Part shown: piece after piece, positions 7,662-17,459 of the stretch
How positions within the stretch are numbered: the stretch's first letter is position 1
How the letters are laid out: each line of letters begins with the position of its first letter
Origin: CAVPXC01 sp963709505
GTDB taxonomy: Bacteria; Chloroflexota; Anaerolineae; JAAEKA01
Direction: 5' to 3'
NCBI GenBank assembly: GCA_963709505.1
Contig: CAVPXC010000007.1
Coordinates: 62,001 to 126,000 of the forward strand
Length of the DNA: 64,000 nt
Notes under the pieces: generated by a model
What the model was told of the DNA's origin: nothing
Databases searched by the model: none
What the model saw: the letters and a program-made list of their open reading frames with translations, nothing else
Program-made: the position numbers and the translations under genes

Positions 7662-8546
7662 ATGATTCCAGACAACTTCCTTGGCCTTTCCGACGAACAT
7701 AGCAGCTTCGAGCGGGCTGGCGTGTTGGTGTTGCCTATCCCGCTGGAGGCTACGGTGAGCTATGGCGGCGGAACGGCCCACGGGCCGAGGGCGATCCTTA
7801 CCGCCTCGCAGCAGCTCGAGCTCTACGATCGCGAGGTGGATGACGAGCCGGCGTTGGTTTACGGTGTGCATACGTTGCCGCCGGTCGAGCTGCCCGACGA
7901 CGTCGCGGCGGCGGTCGAGACGATTGCGACGACCGTCGCCGCCGCCGCGCGCACGGGAAAGCTGGTGGTCGGCCTGGGCGGCGAGCATACCGTGAGTGTG
8001 GGCTTTGGCCGGGGCTTGCTTGATGCGCTGGGCGGTCCGCTGACCGTGGTGCAGATCGACGCGCACAGCGATCTGCGCGACGAGTACGAAGGCAGCCCCT
8101 TCAGCCACGCGTGCGTTGCCCGCCGGCTGTTCGAGCAACCAGGGATCGAGCAAGTACTGCAGCTCGGGATTCGCTCCGTGTGCCCCGAAGAAGTGCAGTT
8201 TACCCGTGACAACCCGGAGCGTTTACGGGTGTGGTATGCCGAGGATGTACACGGCGGCGAGTGGCGCAGCGACTTCGTGGCCCGCGTGCAGGGCCGCCGC
8301 GTCTATCTCACCCTCGACGTGGACGGGCTGGACCCGTCTGTGGTCCCGGCCACCGGCACGCCGGAGCCGGACGGGCTCACCTGGGCCGAAACGCTAGATA
8401 TCCTGCGCACGCTGACGCAGCACGCTCAAGTTGTGGGCCTGGACTGTGTAGAACTGGCCCCGGTGGCCGGGCTGCACGCAGCCGACTTCGCCGTGGCGAA
8501 GCTGGTGTATAAGGCGATGACGTACGCTTTGTGGCGTTCGGTGTAG
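7662..8546 (+). CDS. speB: Agmatinase (ureohydrolase family)
   Basis: Hydrolyses agmatine to putrescine and urea with a binuclear manganese centre. The metal ligands are visible: GGEHTVS, the DAHSDLRD motif and DVDGLDPS; YGGGTAHGP near the N-terminus is the usual substrate-side loop. At 294 residues the length is typical. It lies between the arginine decarboxylase, which makes its substrate, and a DHS-like enzyme that could use its product. A TGTCAAG-type repeat array separates it from the latter. Confidence 0.9.
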   Translation: MIPDNFLGLSDEHSSFERAGVLVLPIPLEATVSYGGGTAHGPRAILTASQQLELYDREVDDEPALVYGVHTLPPVELPDDVAAAVETIATTVAAAARTGKLVVGLGGEHTVSVGFGRGLLDALGGPLTVVQIDAHSDLRDEYEGSPFSHACVARRLFEQPGIEQVLQLGIRSVCPEEVQFTRDNPERLRVWYAEDVHGGEWRSDFVARVQGRRVYLTLDVDGLDPSVVPATGTPEPDGLTWAETLDILRTLTQHAQVVGLDCVELAPVAGLHAADFAVAKLVYKAMTYALWRSV

Positions 8547-8552
8547 AAGGGA

Positions 8553-8639
8553 CGAGTGTCAAGTGTCAAGTGTCGAGTGTCAAGTTTTCCGACACCCGAC
8601 ACTTGACACTTGACACCTGACACTTGACACCTGACACTT
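8553..8639. repeat. TGTCAAG token array forming a long imperfect hairpin
   Basis: The left half is built of repeated GTGTCAAG units; the right half (from about 8590) contains the reverse complement (CTTGACAC, CCTGACAC), giving paired arms of about 28 bp with few mismatches around AGTTTTCC. Similar arrays occur at 14965, 17377, 18810 and 63120. Confidence 0.75.
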
Positions 8640-8697
8640 CCGCTACTTTCTGAGGCGAAAACGAAATATCAACTTTGTATTTACAGGAGAAGACATC

Positions 8698-9677
8698 ATG
8701 GAACATACCGCGAGCGTCAAAGCATTCATCAAGCATCACTATCGTCACTTCAACTCGGCGGCGCTGGTCGACGCGGCTGAGGGCTATGTTACCTTCGTCG
8801 ACGGCGGGGGCAAGATGCTGCTGGCTATGGCTGGTGCGATGAGCACGGCCGAATTGGGGCTGTCACTGGCCGAGATGATTCGACAGGACAAGATCCACGC
8901 CATCAGTTGCACAGGCGCTAACCTGGAGGAGGATATCTACAACCTGGTGGCGCACGATCACTACGTGCGCATCCCCAACTACCGCGACCTGACGCCGGAG
9001 GACGAGCACGGCCTGCTCTTGCGCCATCTCAATCGCGTGACCGACACGTGCATCCCGGAGGAGGAGGCGATCCGCCGCATCGAGGATGCGATCCTGGATG
9101 AATGGACCGCGGCCGATGCAGCCGGCGAGCGCTATTTCCCCCACGAGTTTCTCTATCGCATTCTACGCAGCGGCCGGTTGAAGGAATCCTATCAGATTGA
9201 CCCCAAGGACAGCTGGATGGTGGCTGCGGCTGAAAAAATCTCCCCATCTTCGTGCCGGGTTGGGAGGACTCGACATCGGGCAACATCTACGCGTCACACT
9301 GCATGCGCGGCACGATCAAGAACGTCCACACGGTGCGCGGCGGCATCGAGTCGATGATGGCATTGGCACAGTGGTACAGCCAGACCTGCGTGAGCGCGCC
9401 GATCGGTTTCTTCCAGATCGGCGGCGGCATCGCCGGCGACTTCCCAATCTGCGTCGTGCCGATGCTGCGCCAGGACATGGAACGCGACGACATCCCGCTG
9501 TGGGCCTATTTCTGCCAGATCAGCGATTCGACCACCAGCTACGGCTCTTACTCCGGCGCAGTGCCCAACGAGAAGATCACGTGGGAGAAGCTGGACATCA
9601 CAACCCCGCGGTTCCTGATCGAATCAGATGCGACGATCGTTGCGCCGCTGATCTTTGCATACGTGCTGGCCAGCTGA
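8698..9677 (+). CDS. Deoxyhypusine-synthase-like protein, probable polyamine aminobutyl transferase (frameshifted)
   Basis: Member of the deoxyhypusine synthase fold. The N-part has YVTFVDGGGKMLLAMAGAMS and the ISCTGANLEEDIYNL nucleotide region. The C-part has TSGNIYA, FFQIGGGIAGDFPIC, QISDSTTSYGSYSGA and the catalytic lysine context KITWEK that aligns with SWGK of eukaryotic DHS. One A is missing from the A-run at 9233-9238 (AEKN... expected); restoring it joins the halves into about 326 residues. Bacteria lack eIF5A, and together with the two upstream genes this enzyme most likely makes spermidine- or homospermidine-type polyamines (inference). Its TGA stop lies in the CTGAG duplication of the next MITE. 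Confidence 0.75.
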
Positions 9678-9678
9678 G

Positions 9679-9760
9679 TGCTCTGTTTGGTTGAAATTTG
9701 TGAGTGTCATCCTTCGCCGAGCCTCAGGATGACACTCACACTTTCTAACCTAACAGAGCA
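9679..9760. mobile_element. 82-bp MITE copy 2 (CTGAG duplications at 9674-9678 and 9761-9765)
   Basis: Best-preserved copy. It starts TGCTCTGTTTGGTTGAAA, ends CTAACCTAACAGAGCA, and has inner arms GTGAGTGTCATCC and GGATGACACTCAC. The 5-bp direct repeats are identical, and the left one holds the stop codon of the DHS-like gene. Confidence 0.85.
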
Positions 9761-9769
9761 CTGAGAGTA

Positions 9770-11474
9770 TCAGGCCTTTGCCTGATCGATCCAGCTCTGG
9801 TAGTCCGGCCGGCGCCAGTCGGGGGCCTGGACGATCTCGGCGAGCTGCTCCGGCGTACACGCGGCCAGGGCTGCGCGGGTGTCGATGCCGCCAGCTTGTA
9901 GCCTGGCGGCAAAAGCCGGGCCAATGCCCTTGAGTTGGGTCAGGTCGTCGTTGCCTGGTGATGCGGCCGGCGCTGCTTCGGCCGTTAACGCGGGCTTAGG
10001 CTCAAAAATGGACTCGAACTCAAGATCGATCTCGATCTCGGACTCGACGGCTGCAGCCGGCTCAATCGGAGCCGGCTGCTCTTCAGCCACCTGCTGCGTC
10101 ATCGCATGGAGTTCAGCCAGCTCGTCGTGGAAGAACTGGATGATCGCATCGGGATCGGGCACCAGGCTGACGTCGGTGACCAGGCCCAGCCAGACCTTGT
10201 CATTGTAGCTAAAAATGCTCACGCCCATTCCCAGCCTGCCAGACTGGGGCACCCAGAACATAGCTCTCACGAATGGGTACGCCGGCAAAATAGATCTGGT
10301 GCCGGGGGCCGGGCACGTTGGTCATGACCGCAGTGGCCTTGGCGCCGAAGATGTTGACGACGATGTCCTCGATCTGGGTAGGCGCCATGCCGATGGCGTT
10401 GAGGATGCCAAAAGCCACCACGGCCTCCCGCGAGTCCTTCAGGCCATCCATGCGCCGCTTCAGCTCGAACAGCCGGCCCAGGGGATCGCCGATGCCTAGC
10501 GGCAGCGAGAGGAAGACCAGGCCGAACTTGTTGCCCAGCTCGATCTTGCTTTCTTCTTGGCGCAGGTTAACGGGGATAACGCCGCGAATGTTGAGCCCAT
10601 CGACGGCTTGGCCGCGCCCCTCGGCATAGCGCCGCAGCGCGCCGGCGACCGCCGAGAGCAGGACGTCGTTCAATGTGGAACCGGTGGCCTTGCCGATGGC
10701 CTTGATCAGGGAAAGGGGGATAGGTTCCGACCAGACCGCCCGTTTGGGGACCTGCAAGGGGCCTTTGTAGACTGTCTTAGGATCCGGCGGCAAGAGCAGC
10801 AGCCGGCCCAGGGCCATGGTCGTTTCCGTGCCTAAGCGGGCCAGGTCCATGGCATGGCTGGGATGAGCCAACATGTCCACGCTGCCGCCGACGAGGGAGC
10901 CGGTGATGCGCCGGGTGGCGCCGACCGCGGCCGAGGCCGGCCGCATGATCACCCGCAGCGGGTTGCGGCTGCGTTTGATCTCCTCCTCTTCCTCCAGCGG
11001 CGACGTCCAAGGCGCATCGGGGGCGGCGTCGGTCATGGAGAAAAGCACGCGCATCATGGCAATCCCGTCGCCGATGCAATGGTGCAGGCGGCAGATCAGC
11101 GCGCTGCCGTTGCCGTAGCCCTCGACCAGGTGATATTGCCAGAGCGGCTTCGAGAAGTCCAGCGGCGTGCTCATCAGGTCGCTCACCAACGCCTGCAGGC
11201 TGGCTGAGTCGCCCGGCGCGGGCAGGGCAATGCGATGCAGATGGTTGGTGATGTCGAAGTGGGGATCGGCCTCCCAGCGCGGCGAGCCAAAGCGTCCCTC
11301 GACGACCTTCTGGCGGAAGCGGTCGAAGATCAGCAGACGCTGCTCCAGCATGATCTTCATGCGCTCGAAATCCACCCGCTCGTCGAAGACGAAGATGCCG
11401 GTGATCATCATCAAATTGTTCGGTATTTCCATGTGCAGCCAGGCCGCATCGACGTTGGTCAAGTCCTCAGACAT
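9770..11474 (-). CDS. WS/DGAT acyltransferase with C-terminal helix-hairpin-helix module (frameshifted)
   Basis: Wax ester synthase/diacylglycerol acyltransferase family enzyme, expected to esterify acyl-CoA with an alcohol or diacylglycerol. It has the catalytic HHCIGDG motif, PLWQYHLVEG before it, and NVPGPRHQIYFAG plus MFWVPQSGRLGMGVS in the C-domain. The last two are in different frames; one surplus base near 10262 separates them. After an acidic linker (about residues 465-520) the protein ends in a small HhH-like domain (LTQLKGIGPAFAARLQAGGI ... DWRRPDYQSWIDQAK), an unusual addition to this family. The ATG at 11474 follows GGAGG. The upstream paralogue at 11671-13450 has the same module. 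Confidence 0.8.
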
Positions 11475-11593
11475 ATCGTCCTCCGAAAAAGAACTGCGGG
11501 AATATGGTCGATCTGTGTAAGTATACCACAAGTAATGACTACGGATGCAACGTGTTCATAGATTATCCGGGGCAAATCGGCGATTTGCTCTAC

Positions 11594-11629
11594 AAAAAAA
11601 CTGGCCAGCCCTAATCTTGGGCTGGCCAG
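11594..11629 (-). terminator. Rho-independent terminator
   Basis: Perfect 11-bp stem CTGGCCAGCCC / GGGCTGGCCAG (11601-11611 and 11619-11629) followed on the minus strand by seven T residues. It lies 42 bp after the stop of the second WS/DGAT gene and separates it from the first. Confidence 0.8.
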
Positions 11630-11670
11630 CGGCTGGTTTGGGGGAGGAGCGAGAATCTAGGAATCAAGGC

Positions 11671-13450
11671 TCAAGCGCGCTCTGGCAGCGACTTGGCCTG
11701 GTCGATCCAGAGCTGAAAGTCGGGCCGGCGCCATTCTGGCACGTCGATGGCCGCAGCCAACCCGTCGGGCGTGCTCGCCGCCAGGCCGGCGTACGTGACG
11801 ATTCCTGCGGCGCGCAGCTGAGCGGCGTAGCCAGGGCCGATACCGACAATGAGGGTCAAGTCGTCCTCGCCGAAGGACGCCGCCCCGTCTCCCGTGCCAT
11901 TTGTGGACGCGGCCTCAGCCGCTGCCATCACATCCAGCGCTGATATGCCCAGGATCTTCTGCCGCGCTGTCTGCCTCGGCCTTCATCTGCAACTCAACCT
12001 CCGCCAGCGGGATATTGAACTTCAACGCGGTTTCCATGAGCCGCTGCCGCATCTCGGTTTTGAGCGCAACCAGCTCGGCCTCGAAGCCGGCGACGATGAC
12101 CTCGGGATCGGGCACCAGACTGGTGTCGGTTGCCACGCCGATCATCACCTGGTTGTTGTAGCTGAGAATGCTGATCCCCATGCCCAGCCGGCCCGACTGC
12201 GGCACCCAGAACATCATCTGACCGATCGGTGCGCCGGCCATGTAGAGCGGATCACGCGGGCCGGGCACGTTGGTCATGACCAGGGTGCCCTTCTTGCCGA
12301 AGATCTCGACCACCACATCCTCCAGCCGATTGGGCATCATGCCGATCAACGCCAGGATGCCAAAGGCCACGATCGGCTCAGACGTATCCTTGAGGTCGTC
12401 CATGCGCCGTTTCAGTTCACGCAGACGCTCAACCGGATCCTCGATGCCGATGGGCAAAGAAAGAAAGACCAGGCCGAACTTGTTGCCTAGCTCGAACTTC
12501 GCCAGGTTTTTCCGCAGGTTGACCGGGATGACGGCACGGAAATTGAGGTCGTCAACAGGCGCGCCACGGCTGAGCAGGTAGCGACGCATGGCGCCGGCCG
12601 CAGCCGACATCAGCACGTCGTTGGCCGTGCCGCCGATCGCCCGCCCGATGAGCTTGACATCGTCCAATGAGATCGGCTCCGACCAGGCCGCCTTCTTGGG
12701 CACCTTGAGCTTGCCCTTGTAGACAGTTTTGGGATCAGGCGCCATCAGCAGCAGGCGGCCGGTGGTCAAGGCCACGTCAGTGCCCTTGCGAGCCATCACC
12801 ACTAATTGCTCGGGATCGCGCGCGACGGCGAGGCTGGTCCTGGTGGCTGCGCCGACCGTTTTCTGCGTCATCTTCAACGCCGCCGTGGCGGGACGGGTGA
12901 CGGGCGCCAGGGGATTCCAACCCTTGGGCCGGGGCGGACGCGGCGCACCGTCCGTTAGCGGCGCATCGCGCCAGGTATCGGTCATCGAGAGCATGACCTG
13001 CACCAGGGCGATGCCGTCGGCGACGGCGTGATGGACACGCATCAGCAATACCGAGCGGCCCTCGTAGCCGTCGATCAGGTGAAACTGCCAAAGCGGCTTG
13101 GACAAGTCCAGTTGCGTGCTCATCAGGTCGCTGACGAGCTCCTGCAAGGTCGCATGGTCGCCGGGTGAGGGCAAGGCCCCCCGATGCACATGCGCCGAGA
13201 TATCAAAGGTAGGATCGTCTTCCCAGTAGGACCGGCCGAAGCGCGAGCGTTTGGCGACGACCCGCTGGCGAAAGCGGCGGTAGCGCTGGACAAAACGCAC
13301 GTCTAGCGTGGCCTTGAGGCGTTCGAAATCGACCGGCTCGTCGAAGATGAACACGCCGGTGATCATCATCAAATTGGTGGGATCTTCCATGTGATACCAC
13401 GCTACGTCGACGCTGGAAAGCGACTCGGTGCGCTTGCGACCTAAGACCAT
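11671..13450 (-). CDS. WS/DGAT acyltransferase paralogue with C-terminal HhH module (likely frameshifted)
   Basis: Second WS/DGAT enzyme, closely similar to its neighbour, with HHAVADG as the catalytic motif, PLWQFHLIDGY, NVPGPRDPLYMAGAPIG and MMFWVPQSGRLGMGIS. The acyltransferase frame stops at 11915, while a reading frame overlapping it continues to 11671 with the same HhH module (LTLIVGIGPGYAAQLRAAGI ... EWRRPDFQLWIDQAK). By analogy with the neighbouring gene I read this as one protein with a one-base shift near 11945, but two separate overlapping genes are possible. The ATG at 13450 is preceded by GGAGG. A strong terminator follows. Confidence 0.8.
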
Positions 13451-13912
13451 GATGCAACCTCCGATATCACAACGAATGAGGACAACGAATGGCGGAACGG
13501 ATGGCAGAGCCCTATGCTTTGGCCGATCCTTGCTTGCACCCCGTACGAGGCCGACCGAACCACGCCTGGACTACGCAGGGCGCAAGTATTCCAGAGAATT
13601 GCTGCAATAAATACTGTAAGAGTGTACCACAGATCGAACCAATCAACCATTTTTTGCGAAAGCAAGGAGGCAAGTTGGAATTGTGGCGGTTGCCTGCACC
13701 GCTCTGTTGCGGTCTATCCGTGCTAACTGATGATGTAACTGCCTTCTACGACTCCCATCCCAGGGCTTCTCAAAAACTCATCCTTGATCCTTCAGCGCTC
13801 AGGATCATTCCTGCATCAAGAAACGGGGAGTTTCTTAGCAGTCTGCCCTGAGACCCGAAGGAATGACACCAAGCGTGATTTCTGAGAAACCTTGCCGCCA
13901 TAATTAACCCTC
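13451..13912. other. Intergenic region, no gene recognised
   Basis: About 460 bp upstream of the WS/DGAT gene and the TrmB promoter. Short open frames exist but none looks like a protein or has a ribosome site. I see no RNA gene here. Confidence 0.5.
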
Positions 13913-13959
13913 TTGACAAATGCCAACGAAAGTGATATAGTAGTTGTGATACTAACTAC
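13913..13959 (+). promoter_or_regulatory. Promoter and operator of the TrmB-type regulator/exporter operon
   Basis: TTGACA (13913-13918), a 17-bp spacer and TATAGT (13936-13941). A 20-bp inverted repeat GTAGTT-N8-AACTAC (13940-13959) overlaps the end of the -10 box, a good position for repression. Autoregulation by the adjacent TrmB protein is an inference. Confidence 0.65.
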
Positions 13960-14069
13960 CACTACGCATTCGAATTGATCCATTGATAAAGACATGCAGG
14001 CCCGCGCGGCTAGGATCATCGTTGGGTTAGTTTTTCATATTGCGAACCGCATCACGGTGGATGAAAACA

Positions 14070-14105
14070 CCTCGACAAGTCGAGGACTCCTGAACTTGTT
14101 CAGGA
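14070..14105. repeat. Two short palindromes in the TrmB leader
   Basis: CCTCGAC-AA-GTCGAGG (14070-14085) and TCCTGAAC-TT-GTTCAGGA (14088-14105). The same two motifs recur, rearranged, after the DeoR gene at about 29930-29985. Confidence 0.6.
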
Positions 14106-14154
14106 TCCGCTCCGGTCCGCGCCTCCGTAGTCCGCGGTTCTCAGGAGATGCTGC

Positions 14155-14949
14155 ATGAACGCTGTCGAACGGCTACAGGATCTCGGCTTTTCCGAATACG
14201 AGGCAAAGGCCTACGTCGCCCTCCTGCAGACCAATCCCGCTACCGGCTATCAGGTGAGCAAGGAATCGAGCGTGCCGCGCTCGATGATCTATGAGGTGCT
14301 CAACAAGCTGATCGCGCGCGGCGCGGTGCTCAGCAGCATGGCCGAGCGCACTACCCTCTACATGCCGATGGCGCCCGACGAGCTGCTCGACGGGCTGCGC
14401 CACGAGTTCGAGGAGCAGCTTGACGCGGCCCGCCGCGCGCTGGCAACCGTCTCCGCTCCCCCGCGCATGGACTATGTCTGGAACATCGAGGGCGGCGACA
14501 ATATCCTCGCCAAAGCGCGCGACATGATCGAGAACGCCGAAAACCAGGTGCATATCGGCCTGCTGCCCGAGACTCTGCCGAGCCTGCGGGTCAGCCTGGA
14601 GCGAGCCGCGCAGCGTGAAATCGAGGTCATCGTCAACACCACGGCGCCCGTCCAACTCGACGGTGCGCGGGTCGTGGTCACCCCACTGGTGCTCGACGAC
14701 GTCGGCCAACTGGGCACCCAAGGCCTGATGCTCACCACCGACAGCGCACAGGCCCTGGTCAGCCAGCGACTAGACTCGACAGACGCCAAAGCCGCCTGGA
14801 CCGCCAACCCACTGATTGCCTTCGTCATCGAACAGCACATGCGCACCGATATGGTCATTCCCCGCCTCTTCGAGCTGCTCGGCAGCCGGGCGTGGGAGGT
14901 GTTGGATGAGAAGGATCGGGAGACGTTTGGGCCGGTGTTACGAAGATAA
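14155..14949 (+). CDS. TrmB-family transcriptional regulator
   Basis: Protein of 264 residues. The N-terminal winged helix (LQDLGFSEYEAKAYVALLQ ... VPRSMIYEVLNKLIARGAV) is the hallmark of TrmB regulators. It is followed by a coiled-coil helix (about residues 80-105) and a C-terminal effector-binding region with a phospholipase-D-like pattern (ILAKARDMIENAENQVHIGL). It precedes a MacB/Lol-like exporter and probably controls it and itself through the inverted repeat at 13940-13959. The effector is unknown. Confidence 0.8.
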   Translation: MNAVERLQDLGFSEYEAKAYVALLQTNPATGYQVSKESSVPRSMIYEVLNKLIARGAVLSSMAERTTLYMPMAPDELLDGLRHEFEEQLDAARRALATVSAPPRMDYVWNIEGGDNILAKARDMIENAENQVHIGLLPETLPSLRVSLERAAQREIEVIVNTTAPVQLDGARVVVTPLVLDDVGQLGTQGLMLTTDSAQALVSQRLDSTDAKAAWTANPLIAFVIEQHMRTDMVIPRLFELLGSRAWEVLDEKDRETFGPVLRR

Positions 14950-14964
14950 GAAGGTGTGATCAGA

Positions 14965-15058
14965 GTGTCGGAGTGTCAAGTGTCAGGTGTCACGTGTAGG
15001 CAACGAATGATGCGTAATCGGCTCCGAATTCACCTGCACATTCCGACACCTGACATCC
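14965..15058. repeat. TGTCAAG/TGTCAGG token array
   Basis: GGAGTGTCAAGTGTCAGG with a looser complementary part (CCGACACCTGACA) about 60 bp later. Same family as 8553 and 18810. Confidence 0.55.
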
Positions 15059-15083
15059 ACTTCCTGCCCTTCGGAGCGCAGCC

Positions 15084-17346
15084 ATGATCCTAAAAAACCT
15101 CTGGCATCGCAAAACCCGCACCCTCCTCACCGTCCTCGGCATCGCCATCGGCGTGGCGGCCGTGGTGGCGCTGGGCGCGATTGCCAGCAATATGGGCCAA
15201 AACTACGGCTCGATGTTGACCAATCCCAACGCCGACATCACGGTCATGCAGAAGGACGCCATCGACATCTCCTTTAGCTGGATCGACGGCAGCCTGGGCG
15301 ATCGTCTGCGCGGCGTGCCTGATGTCGAAGTCGCCGATCCCGTGCTGGTGGCCTGGGCCAGCAGCGAGGACCTGCGCTTCTTCTTTGCCTTCGGCTACGA
15401 GCCGACCTCGCTGGCCGTTCGGCATTACAAGATTATCGAGGGCAAACCGGCCAGTGGCCCGCGGCAGATCGCGCTCGGCCGGCAGGCGGCAGAAGACCTC
15501 AAGAAAGGCGTGGGCGACACGCTGAGGCTCTACGGCACGCCGTATCAGATCGTCGGCATCTACGAGACCGGCCAGGCCATGGAGGAGGGCGGTGGCGTGG
15601 TCACGCTCGAAGAGGCGCAGGAACTGGCTCAGCAAGCCGCGTCAAGTCAACGCGTACCAGCTCAAAGTGCGCCGCCCGGAACAGGTGGACGCCGTGATCA
15701 AGCGGTTGACGACACTCTTCCCAGACCTGGCCATCTCCAAGGGCTCGGGCAACGCGGCAGCCCAGGAGTGGATTGGCCTGATCAACGGCATGGCTTGGGG
15801 CATCGCCGCCATCGCTATCGTCATTGGCGGCCTGGGCATGATGAACACGATGGTGATGTCGGTCTTCGAGCGCACGCGCGAGGTGGGCGTGCTGCGAGCG
15901 GTCGGCTGGGGCAAGCGACGCGTGTTGAGCATGATCTTGGGCGAGGCTTTGGTCTTGAGCTTCCTGGGCGGTTTGCTGGGCATCTTGCTGGGCGTCGGCA
16001 TGATCGAGGCCGCCGCGCGCGCGCCGGCCTACGGCTCGCTGTTGCGCGGCGGCTATTCAGCCGGGCTGTTCGTGCAAGGCATGGTCACCGCCCTGCTGCT
16101 GGGCACGGTCGGTGGCATCTACCCGGCCTGGTGGGCCAGCCGCCTGACCCCGATCGAGGCCCTGCGCTACGAGGGCGGCGCCGGATCTGGCCAGCACAGC
16201 CGTCGCGCCGGATCCAGCCAGGGAGACAAAGCCAGCCACGCTCTGCGGACTCCGCCCTGGCTGCGAGACCTGGGCCGTCGCAAGACCCGCACCGTTCTGA
16301 CCGTGCTGGGAATCGGCGTGGGCGTGTCGGCGCTGGTGGCCTTCAACGGCATCGCCGCCGGCATGATCGACCAGTTGAACAACATCGCCGGCGGCAGCTC
16401 AATCGGCGACCTGACGATTATGCAGCGCGATCTGCCCGACCTGTCGCTGTCCACCATCGACGAAATGACAGGACGGGCCATCCGGGGCATGCAGCAGGTC
16501 GAATCGGTGTCAGGCATGGTGATGGGCTTCGCCTCTGCGCCAGGCCTCCCCTTTTTCTTCGTCTCCGGCCTTGAGCCGGACGAGCCCCCCATGCGCCACT
16601 ACCTGATCGTCGAAGGCCGGCCGATCCAGCGGCCCAAGGAGGTTTTGCTGGGCCGCACCTCCGCCAATGCGATGAAGAAGCAGGTGGGCGACGCGCTGGA
16701 TCTCGTCGGCGGCACGTACCGCGTGGTCGGCATCTACGAGACCGGTGTGGCCTGGGAAGATACCGGCGCCGTGATGGCTTTGAGCGAGGCACAAGCCCTG
16801 TTCAACAGGCCACGCCAGGTAAGTTTTCTCCTGGTCAACGTCACCGATCCGGCCAACACCGAAACCGTGCGCCAGACCATCGAAAAGCGCTTCCCGGACC
16901 TGACCGCCTCGGTCAGCAGCGAGTTTGCCCAGAACACCGACGACATGCAGCAGCTCGAGTCGATGACAAACGCAATCGTCCTGATGGCCTTGATTGTCGG
17001 AGGGATCGTCATCCTGAACACCATGATCATGACCATCTACGAGCGTACCCGCGAGATCGGCACGCTGCGCGCGCTCGGTTGGCAGAAACACCGCATCCTG
17101 GGCATGGTCGTGCGCGAGGCCGTGCTCTTGTCGCTGTTGTCCGGGGTGGTCGGCATCGTGCTGGGCATGGCTCTGACGAAGCTGATCAGCCTTGTGCCGG
17201 TGGCCAGTTACCTGTCGGCCGAGTACGGTCTGGCAATCTTCGCGCAGACACTTGCCGTCACGCTGGTGCTGGGCGTGCTGGGTGGCCTCTACCCGGCCTG
17301 GCGTGCTAGCCGGCTTAGTCCGGTGGAGGCGCTGAGGTATGAATGA
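15084..17346 (+). CDS. Double MacB/FtsX-type ABC permease (two permease units fused, frameshifted)
   Basis: About 754 residues made of two homologous permease units. Each begins with a helix in RKTRT(L/V)LTVLGI, has an extracytoplasmic domain with an Asp/Glu-rich ALGRQAA/LLGRTSA region, and ends in three membrane helices with the FERTREVGVLRAVGW / YERTREIGTLRALGW motif and a terminal EALRYE. A Gly/Ser-rich linker (near 16180-16240) joins them. One surplus base near 15632 breaks the first unit (EELAQ | KPRQVNAYQ). Together with the adaptor and ATPase downstream it should form an efflux or lipoprotein-release type exporter. The tandem fusion would supply both transmembrane halves in one chain. 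Confidence 0.8.
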
Positions 17347-17459
17347 TGAGTGATGAGTGATGAATGGCGGAGTGGCGAGTGTCAAGTGTCAGGTGTCAGG
17401 TGCCGGAGAGGCTCGATGGATCTTGTGCTGGGTTGAAGGCCGGCGACAAGGAGGTTCTC

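Noticed and set aside
9226..9242. Programmed frameshifting at the A-run of the DHS-like gene
   Set aside because: Similar breaks occur in some twenty unrelated genes, so a sequencing error is the simpler explanation; there is no stimulatory structure.
13489..13851. Open frame of 120 codons on the plus strand upstream of the TrmB gene
   Set aside because: No ribosome site and no protein-like pattern; several stop-limited frames overlap it.
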